Below, one piece after another: positions 22,773 through 38,500 of a DNA stretch of 60,000 bases; position 1 is the first letter of the stretch; every line of letters begins with the position of its first letter. Both the position numbers and the translations under genes were made by a program. The notes below the pieces were generated by a model. That model saw only the letters and a list, made by a program, of their open reading frames with translations, made no database searches and was not told where the DNA came from. The DNA is from Hydractinia symbiolongicarpus. Lineage: Eukaryota > Cnidaria > Hydrozoa > Anthoathecata > Hydractiniidae. The DNA lies in contig NC_079875.1 of NCBI RefSeq assembly GCF_029227915.1, positions 22,005,001-22,065,000 of the forward strand, read 5' to 3'.

Positions 22773-23591
22773 TAAAGCATAACGATTTCCATTTTTTATC
22801 TAAACCCTAAATACAGCAAATAAGAGAAGCAACTTGTTAGCCGTGGTTGCGGTAATTTCAGCAAGAAATCAACTTTTTGTTGAAAAAACAAACTAAACGC
22901 TTTATTTCACAATATATTCTCCATAAGAAAAATTATCATTCAAACATTTCAACTAAATAAAAATTCCACTTTAGTAATAGTTAAAAAAAAACATCCGAAT
23001 AATCACCAAAACTACAAAATAGCTTTGCATCAAATGTAACTATAAAATTTAAACATACGAAAAGTTAGAAAACAATAATAAAAAAATAATTTTAAACGTT
23101 AAAAAAATAAACTTTATATTTAAAGGATATTTTCGTAAAAAATATTCTTGCCTTTGGATTAGCTTGTGGGAAACAAAATTATACGCCAAAGGAAAAATTT
23201 ACCCTAAGCAAAATATAGCAAAAAACCAGGTTGGTCTTTTATGTTCGGCAAACCACAACGCCAGGGCGGTTTCCCCTCCCCCCTTTTCTACCTAAACAGA
23301 ACGGAAACTGAAGACTTTCTAAAATTAGTTTAGCAGTTAAGATAATGCTGCAATTCGAGTTTTGTACCGCATAAACTGAAATGTTGTTTTTAAGCTCACT
23401 CGCGCAAACATACGACGGCGCGAAATACTCAGTAATTTTTTTTACAATATATTGTATATATAAACGCTATGTTCAATAATATAAAAAGTTTTCTTGTAAC
23501 TCATGAAGCACCTTCGTTCTTAAACTTTATCGATACCACGCTATCTTTGAAAAAAACATGAAGATAATTTCTGGGTAGCGATGTGATGCTG

Positions 23592-26500
23592 CTAAACGGC
23601 GAACTCATCACAAACAGATTCTCCTTGCTTCATATACTGCTCTTTCTGTCGTTTGATACCTTCCACGATAGCCAGAAGTATTTTCACATTGGGCTACACA
23701 AAAACAAAAGGAAGAAAACTGGTCAACAGATCGTTCGAGTAAGTATACCTGAAGGCCATCTTTTAGGTAAAAATTTTCGTTATCAGACAAAAGTAGACTT
23801 TAATGATCATTTTTTACATTTTAGAACCAGGAGCATAAAAGATTATGTTACAGCATTTACTTTGCATTATTTTAATTTAACGCTTTTTTGATCGACTTTC
23901 ACTATGTTTCAAAACCGCTAAATATATTTCAAAATATTTCCTCTCATAACAGCAAATATCAAAGTTTGTAAAGGACATAGTCAAAACGAATGTTACTGTC
24001 ATCATCAACGAGCAACACATCGCCTTCGCAGGTCCACAGCGATCGCCTGATGTAAATTCTCGTTAAAGTCCTTGTAAGTAAACCGTATTATAAAACAAAC
24101 ACACATGCCAAATGCGCATGTGCGAATTAAAAAAACAGACAGAAATTTTGTCGTACCTGAGTGGAACTGAGCTTTACCAGCTGATGTTCGTGCTTGATAC
24201 AAGTCTCGTGTATAGCTGCCAGGTCACGTGCCAAGTCATGCTTTAGTATTTCCGTATTTTTAGGCGTTTCCGATTGGTTCTAAACAGAAAAAACATGGTT
24301 GTACGTGTTACAACTGAGATAACAGTCTTTGCATACGCAGTGTAATAAACAAAAAAATTAAGCAAGAAGACAGAAAAACATTGAAAAGAAAAGTTTTTAA
24401 ATTCACACAAAACAGTGAGACTTACTGCAATTTCATCCAGGAAGTCCACCATCTTTTTTCTATATTTCTGAAGAAACGGATTCACTGCCACCAAGTAGGG
24501 CTCCTAAATAAAAACTCTTGCATAGTAACAGGCTTGTCTATAACCATGCTTGTTTAGCAATAACACCTTCTTTGTAATATACCTTTTCTATCGGCCAACG
24601 TTTTTTTAGATAAATATCAAAATTTTAACCAAGCTGGTCATTCCAAATTCTTATTTCCTCTATTGTTTTTAAGAATAGAACTATTGTTTTTAACTTGAAA
24701 TCCAGCCTGATATTTGTACGAATCGTGTTCTTATAAATAAGAAAAAACGTGTATTTCATTTATACAAGCGAAACACTTAAACAAATCATAAATACACTAT
24801 ATTTTTGTCAGCCTATACTTTTGTCAGTTAGGGGCAATTCGTTTTTTAGACCAATAAAGATAGTGGACAAAATGGAAATTACTCATCAATGTTCACATCA
24901 AGTATAACAAAACGAGTACCTTGAACCCCCACGAAAAAAAACAAAAAAACGCATCAGATCAAAACAAATCAGTTTCACTTTTAGAAAATTGGTGTAAAAG
25001 TTAAGAAATTATCTTCGGATAAGAAAACTGGTGACTCAAACTCAAACGTGACTCAAGACCAGACAAAGACTAGATAAAATAAACAAGAGCAGATGGAAAT
25101 GTTGTGTCTGTATAGCGACATATATCCACTGCTCACCTGTTGTTGTTTGTCTAAAACAACAGCTGATGACAAAACGTTTTTGTTATTTTTCAACTTAAAA
25201 CCAAAGTGGGTTTTTTATCTGATGCAATAAATATCTTTCTTTCCTCATTTAAAAAAATATAACAAATAATGAAACGGTTTTCAAGCGTGCTTATAAACAC
25301 CTGCATATAGTAAACATTATCAACTATCGGCGCGAACTTTTCTACACATAATCTTGTTCCACCTTTTTAAAAACATTTTTACTAAGTTCAGTGGATGTGT
25401 GTGAAAGGAGCAACGTTAACAAGAAGGGTTAGCAAACGGTGATTTTTTTCCTTCTAGAGAACCAAAGAAAAGAAAAACAACATATAAAACCTAGCTTAAA
25501 AATATTATGCACAGAGACTTTTTTCACGCATATACGACTTTTTTACAATTCCAAGCGGCTTTGAGTCTCTAATTTTAAGTTTGCTTGACCCTAGGCTGTT
25601 TTTTTAAGTAGAAAACATAGCTAGTCGACTGACAAATTAACTCATTCCTTAGGTTCAAAAGATAATTTATTTCTTGGAAATAATTAGATGAAAGAAACTT
25701 AAATATAAAACCTGCAGAACCAAAATGGTCAAACGAGACTTAAAACTACTTCGCCATGCAAACTGTTCAGGTTGGTAGCAAAATTAAATTTAAAATTTTC
25801 GTTCACATTTTTACAAAAGGAGCAAAGTTCACCAATAAAAAAAAACATTACAGCATTAAAAACATATTGATACTTTCACGATTTCGTAACACAGAACTCC
25901 AAATCGTTAAATAACTTTGTTGCAGTGTATACTATATGTTCTTGGTGCAAAATGAAGATTATTATTTTTATAAAAAAGCGTTACTATCTCAAACATCCAG
26001 TCTGCAAAAATTAGTTCGGCATTTTGCATAAACTCTGTTATTTATTGTCTTAAACCTAAAATCCCAGCATTTCTTATAAAATGTATTCTTATAAAAGCAT
26101 GTATGCTCTTTCAATTCAGATTCAAAAAAATGAAAATAAGTTCCATGATTCCATTTCTTTTAAAAATTAAACAGTGGCTCTAACAGTTGGTTTTCACAAA
26201 ATTGCAGAACTTGATTGACCTTATATATAAAATGTCTCACAAAATTGTCCGTCGCAGAAAGGAATTAGCAAGTCACACTTTGACTGAACATGTTAACGAA
26301 TTAAAAAGACTTGTTTTTCCTGAATCAGCATCCTGCGCACAAATGCCCCCACTGCATGATGCTGTTAAGTTATCGTGTTGTAACGTTGATCCCAAAATTA
26401 TGTATTAACAAAACTCAAGAAGGAACAAAGAACATTCTTACTTTAAATCCAAACTCCACCAAGTTGGCGAGTTTTTGTAAACACATTGCCACCAGTGTCA

Positions 26501-29500
26501 ACGTCCTTGACGACATCTGCGAAGGAGATTCTAAAACATGACGTAGCATATGAAGTTAAAAAGTTGTCGTTTGCTTCAAACGCAATCAGAAATCAGTCCA
26601 CTGTATGTTTTTAATTTAAAAACTATGAAATTGCGATACAAAAGAATCACTGCGCGAAGGAACACACACATGCTGATAGAAAACTTCGTGGTTTCATTTT
26701 CGAATTGCATGATGCGCCAGAAGCAACAAAACACTTCTCATGCATGCAGTAATATCATATTGTCAGTTCAGATAAAGAACAAACAAGGACTCTATAAAAC
26801 GTTTTTTAAAAGATTGCGCGTGGTTTTAATAACTTATTTTCACATCAACGAGAACATTTCCCATCTTTTGTCTGAGCGACACTATACCAACTGTATTTGT
26901 CGTGAAAAGCACGTCATGCAATAACTGGCACAATGTCACCACTCACCATGAACTAAGTTGTGCATCTTCGGATTTAGCACAGCAGGAACGATCAAACGTA
27001 AAAATAAAAATGCACTAAAATAAAAACAAATCTCTACTTGCATTATTTTAAAACAAGACACTTTCATGGAAGCTTTTCGCGAGTCGAAAAAATCGCAATC
27101 GTGAAGCTACCATGAAATATCAGAAACCATAAAAACCGCATGATTTTAAATCAATTCAAACAGTTTGTGAACAATTAATTCATAGAATTTAAACAATAAT
27201 GATGCTACTGTGAAAAAAATCACGAAAATAAAATTTAGTGAATAGCATATTATATATGTGTAAGTCTTCAGCCATAAATAAGTATCAATAATCAACAAAA
27301 CGTAACCAGATTACGAAAAACTTCGTGAAAATAAATTGTTTTTTAACCAAGTATTTTATTGATGATTGATACATAAGTTTGAGAAATTTCACGATTAAAC
27401 CACTTCAATAAACTTGGCAGGGTTAACTTTCGCGAAATCGAACAAAAATATTACGCAAGTAGTTTTTCTTTATCATATGAAACACCTACTGTATCGCTAA
27501 TAACTCCGCTGATTTCTGGTTTTATTACATTTATGTAGATGCTGCCTTTCGTTTTTAATAATTTGCACGGCCCTCGTTTTTCCCTTACCCTTGGAGGTAA
27601 TAAATATTTTAACGCAGTGTTTAACCAACATTAAAAGTTAGTAGCGACCATCATAATAAGAGAGGCAGCATAAAGATAAGGAATACCTTCTGATATTAAT
27701 ATTTACAATCCACTTTTAACAGTACATACCTGACAACTCGTGATTGGATGTATTGCTCTTCTGGCCATTTCTTAGCAGCCTCCAGTTGAAGACAATGAAA
27801 CAAATATCGTAACGGTCTAAAATCAATCATTTAAAAATACTTATAAGCAACACAAAAATGTTCAGCTCCTTTAATTTTTCATGCCTAATCTGCACTTAGC
27901 CGGCCATCTTAAGTGAAAAGAGGTTCCTGTTAAGCATCTGAAATGAAAGGACGAAGGAAAGGTTTTTCAAACGGTGGTTAAATTTTTCTAACAAAAAATT
28001 ACGAATAAAAGCTTTAAAACTTTCATTCTTAAAGTAAAGATATTAACGTAAGTACAGGTAGAACTTCTTCAATATTATTTTGATGTTTTCTTGTATTCTG
28101 TAAAAATTTTACTCTCTTTATTATATTTTCAAAAAAGTGGGTGTAAACAATTCTCTCGAGAAGGTATCCAGAATTTTACAAAATAACGCTTCATCTTTAA
28201 TAAACGCCCATCTTTCTACAACAAAAATTAAATCAACGCCCTGTTAACGTGTTAAGGAGATGAAACACGGTGTTGGTTAACATTTTCATATGTAACGCAT
28301 GAAGACATGCGTTACATATGAACACATTAAAAGAATATCAAATGATTGGATCAACCTGGTCAGGTTTGTGCATCACCATCAAATGTAAGATGTTACTGAC
28401 AAATTTTATATAGGATTGTGCAGAGTTAAACAAATTACTATCAAATATAAGATATTGCTGAAGTACATTGGACAGGTTTGCGCCAAGTTAAACATATTAT
28501 TATCAAATATAAGATATTACTGACGTACTTTGGACAAGACTGTGCAGAGTTGAATACATTACTAGTTATTTCCTCCAGGAATTTAATGAGTTGCTGCAAA
28601 TTCTCTGCCACGTTCGATCCTTTCTCTACTTTTGATGGATTAAGCTGAAACAGAAAGGAAAAGTCGCCATTGCCTCAGCATGTTGAGACCTCCACCGGAA
28701 AGATGGAATTTCTTTTTCAATACTATGAGAATATGTGAAGTTATGTTTGTTTTTAACACTTAGCTTTAAATTAGCTTAAAACATGTGCAATGTGCAAAAC
28801 ACTAGTCTGAAAGTTTTCAACCCAGTCTCGGTATCTTAACAACTTAATGTATAGTAAGTCTTGTCGTATTGTTGTAGAACTAAATTTAATCCACCTCGCA
28901 GCATTGCTTGCTCTCCATAATCTTTAATATAACACTTCCAATCGTATCTTGCAAGTATGGTATGGCGATCATCTTCATGTACTGGTCGAGAAGTTTCGTC
29001 GAGAGTGTGTTTCCACGAAATAAAGTTTCTTTTTTCTCTGTGTATTGAATAAAAAGAAGAGTGTTGAATGCATTAGAAGTCCTGAACACTCCCTCAACTT
29101 ACCACATAAAATACGCCATAATCTAACAATACAGAATACACTCTCCACTAACCATACTAACCATACTAGCCCTCAGTTAACTTAAAAAATACGCCTATAG
29201 CTGACAACACAAAATGTGCCTTGGTTTACCCATGCAGCACTGCCCAACTACAACAGGGAATATGCCTTCTTCTGAAATATGCCTTGACTAACTGTAGAAG
29301 ATACGCCTTTAGCTAAAATATACCTTGCCTAAAATACACCTTACTAGCCATGCAGAATACGCCCTTCACTAACTATACAAAATACACGACTAGTAATACA
29401 GAAATAAATTCTAAATTTTAAAACCATAAAAAATCCTCCTTTTAATACGCGTTAACCATTACTATACGGTAAATAAAGCAGACATCTGTTTAATAAGAGT

Positions 29501-32500
29501 CACGACACCGACTTACCTTTTGTATGTAGCTCCCTTGTTGTTATGGTTTTAATTAAATTTAATTCATTGTTATCTTTCCGAAATATTCTTAATAAGGTAT
29601 ACGCTAGCGAATTTAAATCCTTGGACACTTCACCAAGGTACTGCACCATGTGGTAATCTCTACTGAGTAGGATCTAAGGAATGAGACGCACAAGATTGCA
29701 ATATGCTTCAAGAAATTTCTGCAACACGCACTCTACAACGTGTTCACATTTCCAACAACAATCATAATACAAAAGCTTCTAGATAAACATGTATGGTAAA
29801 TGAGATGTTTGTGTAGGTACTAAGGTTTAGAGCCTCTCTCTTGGATCAAGGTAACTTACTTGGACTGGGACATGCATTGTTTCAGTTGTGAAATACAATG
29901 CAATGATCTGATTATATATATTTTCTTAAAAATTAATATATAACAGCTTCTTACACCATCACATGCGGCTGAAGAAGCTGCTTTAAAAACGTAAGAATCT
30001 GAAACTTTATCTGGATTATAAATAGCTGTTTTTGACCAAATGATGACCATAAATGTGAAGAATTGAGGGAAAAATAAAAACAAGGTCATCATACCTCCAG
30101 CAACTTTCCATATTCTTCGTCAGGCATTATAATTTCATGCTAAATAAAATGTTTTTGTAAAATATGTAGCTCAACGGTCGTCACGATTCGTGAAAATCTG
30201 ATCATATAAGGTTTTTTTAAATTTGCACTGTAAAGAGGTATAAATCTCTCATCAAAATGTTTAAAGAAATGTATCATAATATTAAGGCCAACTAAAATCG
30301 ACAACAAACAGTGGAAAAATTGCATAGATGGATAGAAGTTTCTTTAACACCATTGTCTCAATTTTACCACCCCAAACATAAACATGCTGGATTTTCTGTG
30401 TATTATAAAGACATGAATTTTACAATTAAAGGTTTTCTTCATCATCCTTCACAGTCTATCAAATAGTCACTTATGTGCGTTCGGGGAATTTCTTCAGAGG
30501 TGTACTCAATTGAAAACATGTTTGATATGAGTGCTGATCATGGAAAGGTGTGAAGTTTGTGTTTTATAATTGACTCATATTTCAAGAAACATGAAGCTAA
30601 CTTACCACAAATTTTGCAGTTAATCTGATACTTCCAATTTCAGATTTGTGTTGTAAAGAGCCCAGAACAAACCATTGGTCAAGTACTTTTCCTGGTTCCA
30701 ATGTATTTAAATAAACAGTCACCCTTCCTAAGAAAACATAGCAAGGGAGATATTGATACAAGAAAGATGTTCACTTGCTTTACAGTATGTGCAGTAAGAT
30801 AATTCTTCTGGTTTTTAAGAGCTGATTCCGCGCTTTGCTAATTTCTATTTTTTTTCTATTTTTTTTTTCTCTTCTTGTACAAGAGTGCATAGAAACTTGT
30901 ATTCGAAAGCTAGAAAATAAAATACTTTTGTTTAATGAGGTGTAGAAATTGCTGATAGAGCAATAAAGTAAAAACAAATCTTAAAGGTGGCATCCGCTTA
31001 ATATTGTAAAATGTCTACTCAGAAAGTAAATGTCTACTCAGAAAGTAAATGTCTACTTGAAAGTAAAATAACTGAAGTAAAACTTTTAAAAATATTGAAA
31101 AAGGTAACAGAAAACGAACCATAGAATTCATTGCCATGCAAATTGTTTGTTGTTTATTTTATTCCAGCAAGAGCAAAAATTATAAATTTGTTGATTTCAT
31201 TAAAAGAGCACAAAGAAAATAGACATGTGTATTCATAGTATCACTAATTCCTTTGTTGCATTAGTTTTCGACAACGATAGAAGTGAAAATGGCGAATAAG
31301 TTTGTCTACTGAAATTTGAGTTGTCTGTTTTTGTTTTGTATTGTAGAATTTACTATTTAAATTAATTTTCAGTAAAATATTAGTCGTGGAAATAAAAATC
31401 TAAAAAAATATGAACAAGGTAAATGCAAGGCAATGTTTACCGTTGTAGGTACACAAATTAAACAACAAAGTTGGCCATCTAAAGAACTATGGAGCAACCA
31501 TACTATAATCGTCTCATAATATTGATGAGCGAAGACAAACTAATGAAAGACTCGCAGATCAAGTAAATAATTTCTAGACTAGAAAAACATGTTTAAAAAT
31601 GTGTTCAAATCATTTTATCAAAAGAAACAAAACATCTCCAACTTCTACAGAGCATATAAAATTTGTAGGCTATGTGCAAAAGAGACTTAAGGGATATCAA
31701 ATGTCAATTTGTAGCTTAAAAAATATATAGTTTAAAGACATTCTTATGCAAGAAAAGCCTTCCTATTGCCTAAAGCTGTCATTTTAGATTCTTAAATACA
31801 ACGGCTGATTACTTTTTGGTAAACTGAACAGTGTACCTTTACAGCAATATTTAAGCATCATGAAACACAAAGTAAAAACATTTTTTCCCTGGATTTTTTG
31901 ACATGAAAGGCAGTTTATAAACAAAACAAAAAACAGAATAGTTTTTTTAACTATTATTTTCTGGATAAAGTAAACTTTCTCACATTCTTACCCATTTCTT
32001 TGTCCTTGTATGGACTTCTTTGACGATTGTATATCGCAACAGTAAACGAGGTTATGTCATTCGGAAGGTCACTAAAAACAAAGTTTGCTCTGTTAACACT
32101 AAAACTTTCTGAAAAACAAACCCCCTTTAGCATGTAAGAAAAATAGTTATTAATTGCTTTTTACAGGGTTACTTGATAAGGAGAGTTGCTTAGTTAATGA
32201 AAGCTTAAACTATAATAAATTAAGGTAAGCAGAAAACCTAAATAAAAATACTAACAACATATGGGAATTTTCCAATTTCTTAGCCTGCAATTTGCTTGCT
32301 GTAGCACAACCTTATCACCTTAGGCTCATAGATGGAAAGCAGATAATATACTATAGTTTCTTTAATTTTCAAGAACCTCTTTTTGAATTCCAGCCTATTT
32401 TAAAGCTTTTAAGGCCATAGGGTTTGTTTTATATGTTAAAACTTTTTTATATGCATGTGTCTTAAAAAGTAAATCCAACAATTCCTGCTGCTGTAAATAA

Positions 32501-35500
32501 ATATAAATACAATATGGAAGTATAATATATATGATTGGTCTCCATAAAATAGGCAAAAAGATGTTTTGTGTTAAAAACTATACGGTTAAATTTTGTGTGA
32601 ACATGACAAATTTGACATAGAGAAATAAGAAAAAAAACATCACTTTACTAATTTACTAATTGTATATACATCACCCAAATCGTGAACATGTTGATTTTAC
32701 CTATTTTTTAAAAAGCACACCTAAAATTTACACCCTATTTAAATAAACACTACCTCATAGAATTAAATAAGCAGGTGTTATTTTAGATAGCTAAGACTTA
32801 ATTTGTGCACAATCTAAAATGTGTGATTCAATTGGTTGACCTTTCAAAAGTAGGGTATAGAAGTTAGTCTTATTGCTTTTCTAATACACAGATTTATCAG
32901 ATTGGTATAGTACTAATTTGTTACTACAATAATTACTTGAATTTGAAATCCTCATCAAACACTGGCTCTGGTGCTTCCTGAGACTTCGTTCTACATGTTT
33001 TCACATCATTCAGGGACACGACACAGTATGGATGGGGTACTTTATTTGTTGGAATCTTCTGCGCATGACATATGCTTAATTCTAAACTCTTCAATTCTTT
33101 TACATTTTGTCCAGAAGCATTATTAGAGTTACGCATATTACCACAATATTGTGTGACCACATCTAACCATTCCTAACAATAGAAGCCATGTGGAACACAG
33201 TTTGAAAAAAGGACTGATATTTTGAGGATACTTTGGAAGGTTTTTATTAAATCGAAAAAGAAAAAAAAAGAAAATTTGATATATTATTGAAAATAGAATT
33301 TCCATGTACTTTTCATTATTTTTATATGCTTCTGTATGGAGTATTTTCCCTGGTCCCTCCATTTATTAAAAAATCCTTTTTTTTCCTATAATGGAATAAA
33401 TAAAAAATTTAAGTCTCGAAAAATAAAATTGCAGCTTTAAGGTATTTAAAAAAACAAAAACAATTGCACATCATGACCAGTGGATCACTTTGCAATTATA
33501 TTATACAAACAACTAATTATGGCATCCATGTAGTTTGTAACCAAGAAAACTTAAAATGAAAATAAATATTTGCAGAGGTGTATCACAAGGTACAATGTTT
33601 TAGCAATTACTTTCCCGGTGGTTTTCAAACTTGTCATGGTAAATTAGAATGCATCAGCAAAATTCTTAGCTGATAAAATCATTTTATCACATGGTTTGTT
33701 ACAGTCAATTAAAAATGTAAACTAAAGTTTTTATATACAAAACATAGTTTTAGCAGATTCTTTATAGGCGCTTTTAAATTGTAGAAAATATAATTGACTT
33801 TGTCTGTTACAGACGAACAGCCACAGTTATCGTATTATTAAAATAAAGAGTTTGGGAATAATGATATCCTTATTTCAACTTAAATTTTTATATAGTCTTA
33901 ACAATGTTATAAGTTATTTTAAACCTCCCTGTTAGATAAAATCACGCTCAAACGTCTCTAAAACTGTCACCTAACATTTATCACTTGACCTTTATTGTAA
34001 ACATTTTTAGACAAAATCAGATTGACACAAACCTGTGCTGAGTCACTTGTTTCTGCACACAAAAAATATGTTTGCATCTCGTTTAATGCTCTGACGACTA
34101 TCTGAAAGCAGTTTGGCCTGAAGAAAAAAAGAACAGGATTACTACAAAAGTTATTTCTTTCTAAAGATATTGTTATTTAAGGCTATTTAGCTACAAAGCA
34201 GAAAACAAAACAAAAAAACTGGCTGTATGGATGCTCTAAACTAAATAACCTTATACCTAATTCTATATGCATAATGTTAACCATTTAATGTGTAAGATAT
34301 CCTAACAAGGTAAAAACTGATCCTAACAAGGTAAAAAAAAATTTTTACAACACCTGGATTAAAGCCACAAGTGCTAACAAAATGCATAAAAAATAGACGT
34401 TTCAGAACAACAACTCACCTGCCAAATAAACTTTCGTGCACATGATATACAACAGCATAAGTCAAATCAAACAACCCTTTTGGTTTTGTTCTCTAAATCA
34501 AAACAAAATATCCCAACAGGTTAAAAAGTGCTGTAACCTAAACACAAATAATGCAGCAAGTGTTTTACAAGGTTTGTAGACCATAGCAAAAACTGCACTA
34601 TTGTAGAATTGTGTTTCCATAAAATTTGCATGGTTTGAAAAGATGTAATCCCTAAGTAGCTATTTCAGAGTAGGCATCTTTTTAGACACGATCATTCAGC
34701 AGAGCTTATTAAAGTCCTACAAACAGAAAAGTAATAAAATGTTTTCTTTTTCTTTTTATCAATCTGCTTATGTATACGAACTACTAATTGCTAACAAATT
34801 CTATATTTTAGAAGTATTTGCAATGTGACAGTTACTTTTTCATTTTCACCTGTATATCTGTTTTAAATTCCAGTTTATGTGAATTGTATTTTATCTTATT
34901 TTTTATCCCTCACTTAAGGTTAAAAGAAAAAACTCACTTCATGAGTAGTCTCAGAAAAACCCTTATAATTTATCAATACTTTTATATTTTTTCTTTTTTT
35001 TTTGTTTCTGAATGTTTGATGAAAGACTTTTTTGATGGTGTTATTTTCGTGAGATGTTAATTTTCCAAAAAGAAAATATGAAATAAACACACACCATTTT
35101 TTTTCCTCCGTACGTTTTAAAATGGCTTCTTTTTCCGAACGGGTGGTCGCGGACTTCTCGTTTTTGCACTATTATATTCAGCATAAATTAAATTCAAAAA
35201 GGTTCCCGGTTTTTTTTTGTAACAACGTTGTTGTGAAATTATTTGTAATTATATATAATCATTCAAAAAAATGCATATTTTTTTCTTTCTGTCGTCATAA
35301 TTCAATAAACAGTAATTTATACAAAAAAATCCGGGAACCTTTTGTGCATAATTTATTCAGCTTTCCATTACCAAAAATTTCAATGAGCTAATAGGAAGCT
35401 TTCGGAAAAAGAGACCACAAACGTAAAGGCATGTATGCAAAAATTTACTACCGAGATATTTGTTTTTAAAGATTTTTGTAGGTGTTATGAAAATGTGTGA

Positions 35501-38500
35501 ACTGAGTATGCAGAAGGATGATGGAAGTGCGAACTTTTTCTTTATGCTGAATATGTGTGCACACGTTCAGAATTATTAACAGACAGAAGTCAGGGTTACA
35601 AGAGAAAGCTTATATCCATACTCTCTAACTTTGATTTTTTGTAATGATTTTTTATACGACAACATTTATATATATATATATATCGATGGTGAAAGTAAAC
35701 TATCTAAAAAATATTATTATGCATATATTTATACGGTAGTTTCACTTCATGCATAATGTTTACAAAAAATATGTTCAACTCATTTTGCACATATTTTCTC
35801 AAAGGTGTGAAGGATATAACACCTCTGAAAAGGCTTTTTCCAGAAAAAAGGGACGTTCCAAATATTTTCATGGAATATAAAATGTCATTCGAAAGTGAAT
35901 TTTTTTTTCTATATGTCATGAATTTTTTGCAAAAAACCTAAAAAAAAAAAATTGTTTCCTTTACAGTAACCTTAATACTTTTTTGTTGGAATAATTATTG
36001 TTAATGAAATGCAGCTGCTATTTGGGAAAGTTCATACGAAATTACAAAATCATTTTTACTTTTTCATTGTCAAAATACAGCAACTGTTGTTCTTCACCAC
36101 GCAACACCATATACAGTTTTTTCCATCTGTTTCTGTGCCCTAAACGAAGTTAAGGAGTCTGGTTATCATTTTAACAAGACCTGTGTAGGTTAAAATTATT
36201 CTACTGACAATAACAACAAAAAATAAATCTGTTAAGATAGCAATTTTTTTAGCAAAAAATTTTTAGCAAAAAATATCTAGCATAATAGTTTATCAAGTAC
36301 TAGATATTTTTATAAACAAACTTTCAAAGCAATAATTCAAAAAGTAAAACACTTTAAATTTTCTCAAGATAAAGCATAACATGAATCTGCCCGAACTTTA
36401 TTGTGTCTTAAATAAAAGAAAAACAGGGTGAATAGAAGAACAGGGTGTACCTATGAGTGTACTTAGGTCCATAAAAGTTAAATCCTTTTATTAAACTTTA
36501 ACAACTTTCACTATGCATTTAATAATTTATTATTATAAAATCATGTTTCTGCTTTATCTCTTCAATTAAAGTTTCGTAGGTTTCATAGCTTTTAGTTTCT
36601 TTTCAGTTCTCTCTTAACTTCTCCATGACAAAAACAAATGTTCAAGTGTTTTCGTCATAATAACAATTATTTCTAAAGGCTGTCCTTGTATTTTGTCAAA
36701 ACAAATTTCATAGAAACGATGATTGTAGTCAAAAACTGTTTTTTCAACCTAACATTAATGATTATTAAAATATATCATCATGATCATTGACAAAATTAAC
36801 TTGGTATAATATAAAAATAATATATAATAATATTACATTAAAATTGAATTTTAAACAAGTAAAATATTTTTTCAGGCTTGCATTGTCAACTCTGGAGTTG
36901 GGCTTAAAGTTTCTTTGTTAAATTAATAGTCTGCTTTTGATTTTGATACAGACAATAAAATATTTTTTGCATTTCTTTTATCCCAACAGTAAAAACTTTT
37001 TGTAACATTACAGAAAGATAAATACTTCACTTTTTACAATTGAGACTGTTGAATCTCAATTTACAACACCAGCATGATGAGGTAAAATGATTAGATGTGC
37101 TATTGACTGAATATTGTGTTAAAAATTGAGTGATGCACCTGAAAGCATACCTAAAATATTTGACTTTTGTTACCAAACAATTGTCCAAGTAATATATACC
37201 TCTTTTTATTAGGTAGCCACTTTTTGTGATATTTGAAGAGTTTGCAATTCTCGAATTTATTCGAAGTGGTTTAATTCGTGGCACTGTTCCATCCATTAGA
37301 TCAGGCCCTGACCTTCGTATCGATCCTTTCAAGTTACGATAGAAGGCTTCATATTTTGACTGAAAAAAAAAAACACTCCAATCACAAACACGTTAAAAAC
37401 ATATAAAATAAAAATAGAGCATAAAAATTGTAAAACAAAAAACAACAGAATGTTGTAGCAGAGGTTAATTATCAACTTACTCTGTCAAGAGGTGAGTGGA
37501 GGGACACACCCTCTGCTAACTGTTCTTTATTATATCGCTTTATGATTGCCTCGATGCTTAAAACAAATTTTAAAACAACATAAAAATGACCAATTTGGTT
37601 AAATCCCTAAAGATTTAAAGTAATTGTTATTTTAGGAGAATTCAGGAGGTTTTGGGATCAAATTCCAAGAGAAACGTATAAAAACCATTTCATATTATTA
37701 TAAGGTTCTGTTAAAATTTTAGGAGAAAAGGAAACTGATAATCAAGCCTTAAATGTCAGAGAGGTTGTTCATTTCAAATTACATTTATTACATAAAAATA
37801 GTTCATTAGACCTTAAAATAGACATCTGCTCACTTTTGAAAATAAAATGTAAAAACAAAGTATGGATGCAGACAGAAAGAATTTTAAAAGAAATTATTTT
37901 CTCTGATCTAAATTTGAGGTTATTTATAAGAATTTAGGATGGTTTCCATATTTTTAAGTTATTTAAGAGATTTTAGGTGTGGCAACCATAAAAGAGAATT
38001 TAGTTCCTTTAAAAGCTGCAGCCTGATATGGAAAAGTCACTAACAACATCATAAAAATAATGTCTCAGCAGTTTCCCATTTTTTTTTGTTATCTCTTTTA
38101 AAATTTTTGAAGGCAATTAATAATAAGGTAAGTAGTAAAATCACATATCATAAACACACCTATCAAATGGACGACCACCAATAATAAATCTTTGGCCTTG
38201 CCGTTGGATACGAAACCGTGAAACACCAGTTTGATCTCTGCAAAATAAATAAATATTTGTGTATTATCTCTTATGCCAGTGACTATCAAATAAACAAGAA
38301 GACAATACAATAGACTGCCTTACCTCAAAGATATTGAATAATCACCTGGCATATCACTTGGTCGTATCAGAAAATTCCCAACATCACCATCTAAATTTAG
38401 AAACAAACTGCTTTCTAAACTGTAAATATTGTCATTTTATTCACAAATCTTCCCAACATTTTAGCTTTTCCAAAGTAATTTATAACTTCATATTATAACT

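Larger units (their letters stand above)
21561..23591. other. RYK 5' flank and RASA1 3' flank
   Basis: RYK and RASA1 are in the same orientation, so this 2-kb gap holds the RYK promoter (left) and the RASA1 3' end (right). Near the RYK start lie a CCAAT-type word (GATTGG, about 21803) with a CACGTG E-box 28 bases on, and AAAATGGCGG (about 21882), which matches the YY1 consensus. A TTTATT at about 22900 would be AATAAA on the minus strand for RASA1. The 22143-22772 frame and the 24-bp hairpin lie in the middle. Confidence 0.45.

Noticed and set aside
26187-26924. Three plus-strand frames of 73-124 codons
   Set aside because: They overlap, antisense, the RASA1 exon at 26442-26530 and intron DNA, and have no family resemblance.
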